The notes under the pieces were generated by a model. It was not told the origin of the DNA, searched no databases, and was given only the letters and a program-made list of their open reading frames with translations. A DNA stretch of 64,000 nt, taken from NCBI GenBank assembly GCA_038496445.1, contig JALMLS010000173.1, forward strand, positions 62,001 to 126,000. Direction: 5' to 3'. Below are positions 55,519-64,000 of this stretch, piece by piece. Position 1 is the stretch's first letter; every line of letters begins with the position of its first letter. This DNA is from Trichosphaerium sp. ATCC 40318. Taxonomy: Eukaryota; Discosea; Flabellinia; Trichosidae. The translations under genes were made by a program, and so were the position numbers.

Positions 55519-55782
55519 ATGACTTTGTTGGATTTTTTTTTTGGAACAGTTTTCGTTTGTGCACTTACAATTTCCCTCACCATTTTGTTGATTTTTTTGT
55601 TCGTAGATACAACTGGATATGTTAACATTCTGTTCGTTTGTTTAATTGTATGTGTTGCTTCAGTTATTCTGCTTCTTGTTGCCATGTGTGGATGTAATTA
55701 CAGAAAGGATCAATTTAATGATAGAGAAACACAGACAAATACTAATACACCTATGGATAGTAACATGCTTAACTCGCTATGA
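55519..55782 (+). CDS. Small two-helix membrane protein (87 aa)
   Basis: An intact frame from ATG with two hydrophobic helices (residues about 5-30 and 36-58) joined by DTTGYVN, and a polar tail rich in Thr/Asn (RETQTNTNTPMDSN). No family is recognised. It lies 200 bp after the previous gene on the same strand; a 3' exon of that gene is an alternative. Confidence 0.5.
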   Translation: MTLLDFFFGTVFVCALTISLTILLIFLFVDTTGYVNILFVCLIVCVASVILLLVAMCGCNYRKDQFNDRETQTNTNTPMDSNMLNSL

Positions 55783-56430
55783 ATACATTGAAACAAAGTT
55801 TAAAAAAGTAACATTCAGTACAAGTCTTGAGTCTACCGTTTACGTTTTTTTATGCCTTTCAATTTAATTTGTGAGAAGTGATAGCAAAAGCCACAATTTC
55901 GTGACTCATGTAGAAAATCTCCCATACAGTTCAAATGTTTGTCGCCATCTCTACATAGTGTATTTTTTCTTCAGATTTGTTCTTTCAAACACGATACATT
56001 TCACAATCAAGCAGTCATCCTATTAACATTATATGTCTGTATATTCTCACGAATTTCAGGCGTTTTCGGAGCTTTGCTGACCAACCTTATTATATCTAGA
56101 TTATCAAATAATTATTGGCAAGCACATATGACTGATGGCAAGCAACGATCATTGGTCTTGAAAACCAACTCAGTACTACCGTTCTTCGTGATATGAGTGT
56201 CAAAGCCTGGCATTGCCCTATCATGCCATAATGGCTCTTCTACCATAGGACCTTGAGTGTCTGCTTATTCGGGTTCAAAGTTACTGAAACAAACAAGCTT
56301 GGCGAGTAAAAAAAAAGGGTGATTGAGTCATAGACAGTAATTGAAGTCTCATAAGATAGAGTCTAAATCTATTACGAGTTCAGTAGGTTCCTGTTGAGTG
56401 CTACCATTACACCATAAGCAGGTTGTATCT
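55783..56430. other. Intergenic, nothing recognised
   Basis: No supported feature apart from the tRNA-like sequences that follow. Confidence 0.35.
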
Positions 56431-56498
56431 GTCCAGAATCGAACTGGAATCTTCAATATGCAGAATGGATGTGTTGCCTTTACACCACAGACACGACG
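56431..56498 (-). tRNA. tRNA-like sequence, degenerate
   Basis: On the minus strand a good T arm is present (TCCAG-TTCGATT-CTGGA), as is a D-arm-like GTGTAAAGGCAACAC. The acceptor strands pair imperfectly (GTCTGTG with CAGATAC) and the anticodon stem has a mismatch. The loop could read TGC or CTG. At about 68 nt it is short. It is a decayed tRNA or tRNA-derived element, not a confident functional gene. Confidence 0.35.
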
Positions 56499-56501
56499 CT
56501 C

Positions 56502-56570
56502 ACTTGGAATCGAACCAAGTCCACAATATTGGATATATTATTGAAGAACCTACGCTTTACGTTTGTCAGG
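56502..56570 (-). tRNA. Second tRNA-like sequence, degenerate
   Basis: It directly adjoins the first. The T arm CTTGG-TTCGATT-CCAAG is perfect, and the 5' half is AT-rich and hard to fold. The two share ATATTG before the T arm, so they may be related copies. Confidence 0.3.
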
Positions 56571-56974
56571 TTGACATTTGAGCACCCTATTTAATAAACA
56601 AACCGGTAGACGTTTTAAGTTGATGAAAACTTGAAAAAAAAAAAATTGTGGAACCAAATACTTCCCAAGAAATTTCTCTAAATTACTTCACTGAAATTGT
56701 ATACGGTAAATTATAGGGACTCCACTTCGTAATGCAGCTGTGCTAATGGGATCCAGGATTTCATTCATTGGTAGCAACACGTGTTTTATCGTGTTTCTAT
56801 CAACTAAACAAACAAAGAAAAAACAGTTCTGGACCACTTTCATCTTTGCATTCTCCATACGTAAACGAAACATAAGCAACGGCTACAGCAACAAACCAAC
56901 ATACAACAGAGAATGAGATGGGTGTTTATTAAGAAGGTAAAGCTGTTTGGTAACAAAACAACACGTGTCGTAAA

Positions 56975-57976
56975 TCATGCCCAGGATATTTTGTAAAGGT
57001 CAATATGTAAAGGAAGTCCCTTTGTTTCAGTTCTTGCAATCATATAATTAACTTGTGCTGTTTCAGAACCGTAACTATCTTCGTACACAGGAGTTGGTTC
57101 TAGAGCACCGTCAAGGGTTTCAAAGTTCCCTAGTAATTTCCATGTCAATCCGAAGTCATCTATATCAGCTACAAAATGAGGACGAGTAATTTTGGAATCA
57201 CCATGTGAACTACAAACGACATGAAGATTATTTTCTGGTCCTTTAAAAAACTCACAATTTTCGTATCCAACTGGAAACTCTGAACCCGCAGGGAATATTG
57301 GATTATTATCGTATTCCTTATAAGGAGGTAGTAAAGAGTCCTTGTTATTACTATCCGGGAAATAAGCGCCTTCTTGAGCGTAGTTATTACCTGAAACGCC
57401 TTTTGTAAAGTAAATTCTTTTTCCTTTAATTTTCATAATTCTACCACTGTCACATCTTCTCGCATTCCATGTCTGATTCCAAGATGGTGCTTTTCCTGTT
57501 GGATAAGCAACAAGACCATGACGAGTCCAAGGTCCGTGCATTGTTGGTGAGGATGCTACAAGTTGTGCTGACTCTTTTGTTGATGAATAGTTCTTTCCAG
57601 TTCCCGTATAAAAAACCCAAAACTTTCCGTTATCGTAGATGAGAGATGGCGAAAGCGTTCCGCCATAGTCAAACGCGTTTTGGTCTGTAGTGCGGTTGAA
57701 TAATAACCCGTGACTTGTCCACTCTCCAGTAACGTTTTTAGTGGAATAGTAATGTAAGAAAGCAAACCAGCCACCATGCTCTCCTGGACCTGGGATATAA
57801 TCTGTGACGAACCAATACGTTCCATTTACGAGTATAACACTGCTTGGATCGCGTAGATGTCCTGTTTGGTCGACAGCAATCGTTTTAACTCTTGTAAGTG
57901 ATGGCGTAAGAAAGCATAGATAGCAAGGTATTAACACAAAGAGAATAACACGTGTTAAAGGTAAGAAATGGTGCAT
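56975..57976 (-). CDS. GH43-like five-bladed propeller glycosidase, copy 1
   Basis: 333 residues from ATG 57976, no introns. The N-terminus is a signal peptide or anchor (VILFVLIPCYLCFL). Glycosidase features: LRDPSSVI (the Asp-Pro of the catalytic base in GH43-type enzymes), SPSLIYDNGKFWVFYTG, and GYENCEFFKGPENN, where a Glu acid would lie. Such enzymes cut arabinan, xylan or related side chains. Several N-glycosylation sites are seen. It is about 90% similar by eye to the copy at 59109-60113, arranged head to head with it. Confidence 0.75.
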   Translation of the reverse strand: MHHFLPLTRVILFVLIPCYLCFLTPSLTRVKTIAVDQTGHLRDPSSVILVNGTYWFVTDYIPGPGEHGGWFAFLHYYSTKNVTGEWTSHGLLFNRTTDQNAFDYGGTLSPSLIYDNGKFWVFYTGTGKNYSSTKESAQLVASSPTMHGPWTRHGLVAYPTGKAPSWNQTWNARRCDSGRIMKIKGKRIYFTKGVSGNNYAQEGAYFPDSNNKDSLLPPYKEYDNNPIFPAGSEFPVGYENCEFFKGPENNLHVVCSSHGDSKITRPHFVADIDDFGLTWKLLGNFETLDGALEPTPVYEDSYGSETAQVNYMIARTETKGLPLHIDLYKISWA

Positions 57977-58000
57977 AGTACCGAACGTCGAAAGGTACAA

Positions 58001-58050
58001 TGACTATTCATTAAGGGCTAGTGCCATCCTTAAATATGTCGCGACATATT
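58001..58050. promoter_or_regulatory. Mirrored upstream element of copy 1, with an 18-bp palindrome
   Basis: A 25-bp block at 58001-58025 (starting TGACTATTCATTAAGGGC) is exactly repeated in reverse at 59060-59084. Next to it, 58033-58050 is the perfect palindrome AATATGTCGCGACATATT. The same order occurs before copy 2. The position 25-75 bp upstream of the start codon suggests a promoter or operator shared by both genes. Confidence 0.6.
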
Positions 58051-59037
58051 GCGTATGTACTAAACGATAGACTAATTACACGTCATTTCGGAAAACGGAG
58101 GAAGAATGATAAGTGAAAGTTCAAACGAAAAGTACCAAAAAAACCAAGTAATAACATTCGCAAATGATCACGTGATTTTCCGGCAGAGACAAAGTATCGA
58201 GACTTTTGGAGGTGAAAAGAAAGGAAGACGTTTGAATATTGTGGACCAGAGATCCAACGATATATTGACAACTACAACAACAACTCTCAGATAGCAAGCA
58301 GAAATCCCCTCCCACCCTTAATAATTTGTGGAAATTTTTCTCAAAACAATTTTTTTTTTGCATCTCGGATCGTGTTACTATTGTTAATAAACCACACGCT
58401 CGCTCTGCGCCTGAGCTATCTGTCAGGGACAGATGTGTTCCTTACCTCCCAAAGAACGTCGTAGTTGTAGATAGGATCTCCGAAGAACTGATCTAAACGC
58501 CAGCTTTTATACCTTGTCCTAACCAGGTATTTGTTTTGGCTCAACTTGTTTGTGATCTTTCAACATAAACAATACTTAGTAATCGCAATGTGGATACTGT
58601 TGGAGAGCTTTGGACAGTTGATTTTTCGTCTTGATTCTGTGACTTTGCACTGTGTTATATACTTACGTTTGTTTATCTAAAAAGCATTTTGTGCTGATTG
58701 GTGTTGTATGTACTTAATTCCTTATAAATTAGTCAACAGTCTATACGATTCACAGGTATCAATAAATTTGTAAAGTCTATTGTAGTACCTGTACAATCAA
58801 CTTATCTGCAGTAATGGACGTACATTAAAGGTTGTAGCACATTTTTAAACACTACACATACGACATTAAATAAAGGTAATGTAGAATTAAACAAGTAGGT
58901 ATTTGACAACATATTCAATCTTGAAAATCACGTGATATTGGTTTTTTGAATAACTTTTCGTATGAACTTTCATTTACTGTATCCTTCGTCGGTTACCTAA
59001 ATTACACACAACAAGGCTACTATGTTTACAACACACG
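58051..59037. other. Unique spacer between the inverted glycosidase copies
   Basis: About 987 bp between the arms of the inverted repeat. Short frames are unsupported. TCACGTGAT sites lie near 58170 and 58929. Confidence 0.45.
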
Positions 59038-59084
59038 ATATGTCGACATATTTAAGTCTGGCACTAGCCCTTAATGAATAGTCA
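59038..59084. promoter_or_regulatory. Mirrored upstream element of copy 2, with a 14-bp palindrome
   Basis: 59038-59051 is ATATGTCGACATAT. 59060-59084 is the exact inverse of 58001-58025. The palindrome differs from copy 1 only in its centre (TCGA against TCGCGA). Confidence 0.6.
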
Positions 59085-59108
59085 TTATATATTTCGACAT
59101 TCAGCGTG

Positions 59109-60113
59109 ATGTACCATTTCTTACCTATAACACGTCTTATTCTCTTTGTGTTAATACCCTGCTATCTATGCTTTCTTACGCCATCACTTACAAGAGTTAA
59201 AACGATAGCTGCGGACAAAACAGGACATTTACGCGATCCAAGCAGCGTTATACTCGTAGATGGAACGTATTGGTTTGTATCGGATTATATCCCGTTATCT
59301 CAAGGAACACCAGGTGGCTGGCACGCTTTCTTACATTACTACTCCGCAAAAAACATTACAGGAGAATGGACTGATCATGGCTTGTTATTTAACCGCACTA
59401 CAGACGAAAACGCGTTTGACTACGCTGGAACGTTTTCGTCATCTCTCATCTACGATAACGGAAAGTTTTGGGTTTTTTACACGGGAACTGGAAAGAACTA
59501 TTCATCAACTGAAGAGTCAGCACAACTTGTAGCATCATCACCAACAATGCACGGACCTTGGACTCGTCATGGTCTTGTTGCTTATCCAACAGGAAAAGCA
59601 CCATCTTGGAATCAGACATGGAATGCGAGAAGACTTGATAGTGGTAGAATTATGAAAATTAAAGGAAAAAGAATTTACTTTACAAAAGGCGTTTCAGGTC
59701 ACAACGATGCTCAAGAAGGCGCTTATTTTCCAGACAGTAGTGTCACAGACTCTTTACTACCTCCTTATAAGGAATACGATAATAATCCAATATTCCCTGG
59801 AGGTTCACAGTTTCCAGTTGGATACGAAAATTGTGAGTTTTTGAAAGGACCAGAAAACAATCTTCATGTTGTTTGTAATTCACATGGTGATTCCAAAATA
59901 CCTCGTCCTCATTTTATAGCTGACATAGATGACTTCGGATTGACATGGAAATTACTTGGGAACTTTGAAACCCTTGATGGTGCTCTAGAACCAACTCCTG
60001 CTTACGAAGCTAGTTACGGTTCCGAAACAGCACAAGTTAATTATATGATTGCAAGAACTGAAACAAAGGGACTTCCTTTACATATTGATCTTTATAAAAT
60101 AGCCTGGGTATGA
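59109..60113 (+). CDS. GH43-like glycosidase, copy 2
   Basis: 334 residues from ATG 59109, no introns. It has the same layout as copy 1: anchor (LILFVLIPCYLCFL), LRDPSSVI, SSSLIYDNGKFWVFYTG and GYENCEFLKGPENN. Differences cluster near YIPLSQGTPGGWHAF and at scattered single residues, and both copies keep the likely catalytic residues, so both are probably active. It is divergently transcribed from copy 1. Confidence 0.75.
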   Translation: MYHFLPITRLILFVLIPCYLCFLTPSLTRVKTIAADKTGHLRDPSSVILVDGTYWFVSDYIPLSQGTPGGWHAFLHYYSAKNITGEWTDHGLLFNRTTDENAFDYAGTFSSSLIYDNGKFWVFYTGTGKNYSSTEESAQLVASSPTMHGPWTRHGLVAYPTGKAPSWNQTWNARRLDSGRIMKIKGKRIYFTKGVSGHNDAQEGAYFPDSSVTDSLLPPYKEYDNNPIFPGGSQFPVGYENCEFLKGPENNLHVVCNSHGDSKIPRPHFIADIDDFGLTWKLLGNFETLDGALEPTPAYEASYGSETAQVNYMIARTETKGLPLHIDLYKIAWV

Positions 60114-61580
60114 TACCCAATATAAGGCTTAGTGTATTGCAACTACATAGCTTTCGGTTATTAATAAACAACCATTTCTCTAACAGGTTTTCTTGTATAA
60201 ATCACGTGAACTTACTACGTTATCTGTAACCTAATATTAGAATGGTTGTACTAGAGCTTTTGAGAAAACAGCCCAACAGTTCTTGTATTCTTGAGTTACA
60301 AGAAATATACCTAATGTTTATGGAAACTCTCTTGTGTACTGTTTGAGTTTTGTAGCTGACTTTTAACAATGGAAGCTGTACCGTTTTGGAATTTCAGGTA
60401 TAGTGTTACATCTCGGACTCAAGGCCGATATGTTGCCTTTACAGTAATCCTCACACTCGTATTGCCAATAGTTCAAATTTTTTTAATGGCTAAAGTTCTG
60501 CAGAACACGTGATTAGTTTTTTTTTCAATATATACTGATTTCAAACAGATTTGTCATGTGATAAAAAATAGGAGTACTTACGTTTATCGTTTCTACTAAC
60601 AAATTGATAAGTAGTATCCAATTCCGAAGCCAATATTTTCGTATTTCACAAGACGCTCGAAGAAGCAGCACCTTTCACTGATGCACGTTTCGATGAGATT
60701 AAAAGTGTACTTAAAAGCATGCATAGCCCTAGGAGAAGCCCACACTGTCCTCCTATCAAATCCCAGACACTCAATATCAATCTCGTTCAACATGATAGGC
60801 TCCATGTTTGCAGTGACACTAGGTATGAGAAAGAAAAAGAGTAAGCGAGCTTTGCTCGTACGCTAACGAAAGGTGAATAGGTATTCGAGGATAAGCAAAT
60901 GTGAAGTTAACTATAGAAGCTGGATACTACAGCATCGTAGTAAGTGAAATAGTCGTAGATGTACTTGACCTAAGAAAGATAAGATCAGAGTTTTTCAGCA
61001 TTGGACTTACTTTTTTATAGCGTACTTCCTTTCACTATGTATCAGATTCTTATCTTGACTCATGCTACACTGTAGATACCGTGGTTCAAAATATTCAATG
61101 TTGTTCTGTTCTTTACTTCTTTGTGCATATTGAAACGTAAAGAGTTCTTTATTGTACTACGAAAAGCAGTTGTTAGAGTATAAAGTTTGTACTTTACAAA
61201 AGTACCTCTTAGAAGAACTTCAAGTAACCTTTTCGCAACCACACAAACATTGATGGGTTGTATTTGTACGAAAACGCCAACCATTACACAGTGTTGTAGA
61301 TTGAATGAGTGGTTGGCTAGTTACAAGCACTTACTTGTACCTTGTGCCCACAAACGTTTGAACAAAGCCAAGCACTTATAATGCAACATTGATAAACAGT
61401 AAGAAATAATAAAAACGAGAAACATTGGAAGCGAGAATATCCACTGAGATCCTACTAGACTACTTTTCCGTGGTCTGTTATATGGGAACAGTGTGCTGAA
61501 ACAATTTTAGCTGTATTTGAGTAGTATGGTTTGTGGGCAATGACTGTCTTGCGGCAACAGTCTTGGGAGAAGGGATTTGA
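60114..61580. other. Mostly non-coding; one possible exon at 60612-60825
   Basis: At 60612-60825 on the plus strand a frame reads KTLEEAAPFTDARFDEIKSV through QHDRLHVCSDTR and ends at a donor AG|GTATGAG. An overlapping minus frame of 69 codons competes, and no partner exon was found, so I do not call a gene. A tRNA-D-arm-like TGTAAAGGCAACA lies on the minus strand near 60445. Confidence 0.35.
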
Positions 61581-61587
61581 GAAGTGA

Positions 61588-61790
61588 TTTCAGTTGGCTT
61601 GCGGTTTTGAGCACTGGAAAAATGCTAGTACTCTTCATAGTGTGTACAAACGGGCAGATGCTGAGATGAGATACAAACAACTAAGAGTTCAGTTGGCTTC
61701 TCGGTTTTTGAGAACTGGAAAAACGCTAGTACTCTTCCCATTGTACAAAATGCAAACCCTAGTCAGTGAGAATAGATACAAACAAGTACG
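61588..61790 (+). repeat. Tandem duplication, unit about 101 bp
   Basis: TTCAGTTGGCTT, then a GAxCTGGAAAAAxGCTAGTACTCTTC segment, then GAxATACAAACAA occur twice, one directly after the other, with about 80% identity by eye. The frames across it are not convincing as a gene. Confidence 0.65.
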
Positions 61791-62475
61791 CGCAGTTGCG
61801 AGATCACAATGCACAGCTTCGCCAACAATTCAAAAAAGAGCCGAGCAAAGAAATTCCAATATTTCAGATTAAACTCGATGTTACTTCTCAATTTCGCGTG
61901 GTAACTAATGGCAGATATGAGGAGAACCTATATCTTAGTATTGAACGCTTTCGATAGCGAACGGGTCTGTTTTTCGGATATTCCCCAAGTTTTAGTACAA
62001 ATACCTTTGTTGGCCATCTTGGTTCTACTGGTACCAATTTCACGTGTCATCTCGTTCGGGTAAATCACATTCCTAGCTTGCTCAGCGCCAAACCATACAA
62101 AAAGTACCCTACAAACTTGAATAACGAATAAACAAGGAACACGTTTGTTCAAAGTAAAACAATATCAAAAAAAAAATTACCCAATTGTAGTTTTTATGTT
62201 TAAGATGTCACACCACTACATCCAAACGAAAAGCTGTTTGTTTCTTTGTCAAGACTTATTATACGAAACTCCCTTTCCAAACCAAATAATATTCAGCGTA
62301 CTATACGCTTAAATTGATTATTCTATACCCAAAACTCTTCGGAACTACCATTGCACAAATTAACACGACTTCAACTCACGTTAAGGTTTGTTCACATCCC
62401 ACGCCATAAACTCGAAACCTGAACGCAAACAACAACAACAACAACGACTGAAATTCTCCTATTAGTACCAATAAT

Positions 62476-64000
62476 ATGACAAGTACGTTCTCACAACTGT
62501 AAATAGCTTATACAACAGCAAAGCTAAAAGTGTTTTTAGTTGTATTTTTATCTATTTTTCCTTTCTCTTCTGAGCGCTTTATCATCCTTACATTGTTTTA
62601 GATTCTCTGCTAGCGGTACTATACCGCGGTATTTCGCTACTACTAGTACTTGTAATAGCAAAGGGTTTTTGCGGCTCGAACTCAAACCCTGACACTATAT
62701 TCACCTGTGATGCAACTTCTACTGGCTGGGGATGTGACCCTAGGATGTGGGCTATTGTGAGGGGCCGCAAGAACAGATTAATCTGTAACGAGTCCCCTCG
62801 GCCACGCATGCATTGGGCGTCTAAGGTGAAGGCAAGTTCACAGTATCAGGTATTCGCTGGTGAAGAGGACTCTCCACAAACAACATACGTACCTGGTAGT
62901 ATTGTAGACATCACAGTGCTGGTAAAGAACTACTATAGAAAGTACAGAGGAATCCTAATGTACGCTAACCAAAGCAATCAACAAATCAATTCTTGATTTT
63001 TTCTTCTTTTTTCTCTTCCAGTCGCCCTCAAGCATCTTTCTTATGTTTTGTTCAGGTACGCTGTAGATTCTGATGGAAATCATGTTGGTGAATGGAAATT
63101 ACCAAATGATGAACCACGTGCGCTAAATTTGTCAGATCTTTTTTTGTGGAAGTTGTTTCTTACTTTTTTCGGTTTTTTAGCTTTATTCCTTATACCTTGG
63201 GAGAAGTCACATGCTTGTGGGGGCAGCGTTATGCATGCAAACGCTATACCGAAACCATTAATGACAACATTAACATTCATTGCGCCTCCAACTGGAACAG
63301 GTAAAATCACTTTTCATGCTCTCATCAAGAGTGGTCCAGCTAACAGTGGCGATTTCTGGTGGCCAAACGGAGGTAACCCATTATCGCTCACAGAGTCTTC
63401 AAACTCTCTTTCAACCAACAGTGGATGGTTCCAAACAGAGGTACATTGAATCGACTGAAAACGACTTAAAAACAAAAAGTGTTTGGATTTAGCGTCTTAT
63501 TTGTTTCTTAGCTTGGAGAATCATGCACTGAGAGGTGCTCTAAAGAGGGACTCCCTTGCAACGCTGCATCTATTCAAGGCATAAACAGTATTTCGGAAAT
63601 CAATAGACTCTTAAAGCCTTCGGGTTTTATTTGCAGAAAACCATTTTTGAGCGGTTGCAGTTCTATGGGAACAACACAAACGGTGGACGGCATGTGTTAT
63701 TACGATGATATGTCATGTGAAGATGGTCGCTCAACAGATGTTGCTACATGTGAAGCTAAAAGCACAAATGAAGAAGATGGGTACGTACTTTAAAATGAAT
63801 CGCCACTGTTGGTCAACTTTTATTTGCTGTTATTACTTTCTCCTAACACATCTGTTTTAATAGATTGCGCTTCTGTAAATGTGGTAGTACAACCAATCCA
63901 CGTGATGCACACAATGGAGGTTCATCAAGGAGTGCTTCGTTCATATTGTTGGCTTTATGCAGTTTGGGCCTAGCTTTCTTCAACAGTAAGAGCCACGCTA
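62476..64000 (+). CDS. Reeler-domain extracellular protein (3' end beyond window)
   Basis: Six exons close in phase: 62476-62482 (7 nt, ATGACAA), 62602-62959, 63056-63117, 63181-63440, 63512-63780 and 63864 to the window end. The first two join to a signal peptide (NSLLAVLYRGISLLLVLVIA). A Reeler domain follows: YRKYRGILMYAVDSDG with VGEWKLP, HACGGSVMHAN, FIAPPTGTGKITFHALI and FWWP. A Cys-rich region (CTERCSKEGLPC, CYYDDMSC) and a likely GPI tail (ASFILLALCSLGLAFF) end it. Reeler domains occur in secreted matrix and immune-related proteins such as reelin and spondin. The alternative start by skipping the 7-nt exon has no ATG before the domain, which supports the microexon. The stop codon is not seen. 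Confidence 0.75.

Noticed and set aside
61594-61872. 92-codon plus frame as a gene
   Set aside because: It is made by a 101-bp tandem duplication whose two units are read in shifting contexts; no splice or family support.
1-64000. An integrated giant-virus region
   Set aside because: MORN-type repeats alone are not enough: genes are spliced, cellular families dominate, and no viral hallmark gene (major capsid, D5 primase, A32 ATPase) was seen.

Overview
This window is nuclear DNA from a eukaryote, most likely a single-celled one. The genes are intron-rich. Introns are mostly about 40-130 nt with GT-AG ends, and many donors read GTACGT or GTACNN. Standard-code reading gives clean proteins. 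Families that support a eukaryote include Rab and Ras GTPases, an F-box, a G8-domain type II membrane protein, a class C (GABA-B-like) seven-helix receptor, a Reeler-domain protein, a VIT-VWA protein and a Ty3/gypsy retrotransposon. TTAGGG repeats occur inside one intron. I cannot place the lineage; the mix would fit a holozoan-grade, amoeboid, rhizarian or stramenopile protist. Nothing points to a bacterium or to an intact virus.

Layout. 1-12.6 kb is a duplicated, repeat-rich zone. It holds the 3' end of an unknown gene, an F-box/MORN-type repeat gene with an inverted partial copy, a tandemly duplicated Rab gene (copy A damaged, copy B apparently intact, with a predicted myristoylation signal and no prenylation cysteine), an element packed with GGTATATACC words, and a Rab5-like gene whose large intron carries a third word-rich insert. 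12.8-19.9 kb is a Ty3/gypsy element with 91-bp LTRs; its reverse transcriptase is split by a 1,038-bp TA-flanked insert. 20.1-24.4 kb has a small orphan gene, a six-exon calcineurin-like phosphoesterase and a decayed second MORN copy.

24.7-43 kb is gene-dense. A G8/CBM type II membrane protein and a beta-helix class C GPCR are transcribed divergently. They are followed by an F-box-Ras-like fusion with an altered P-loop and a VIT-VWA protein. 43.4-47.3 kb encodes the most unusual protein: a predicted organelle presequence, WY-type repeats, a PD-(D/E)XK (VSR-like) nuclease domain with the EYQGEQHY motif, and an ATP-dependent DNA ligase-like domain that seems to have lost its nucleophilic lysine. 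47.8-64 kb is rich in secreted or surface proteins: a GPI-type Cys-rich protein, a CBM6 protein, a single-pass membrane protein, a small 2-TM protein, an inverted divergent pair of GH43-like glycosidases with mirrored upstream palindromes, and a Reeler protein running off the end.

How the genes relate. There are no operons. The recurring theme is carbohydrate or extracellular-matrix interaction (G8, CBM4/9, CBM6, GH43-like, beta-helix, Reeler) plus small-GTPase and receptor signalling. Exon boundaries were worked out by hand from GT-AG ends and reading phase. Where every phase closes I say so; elsewhere the gene span is firm but inner exon edges are approximate.
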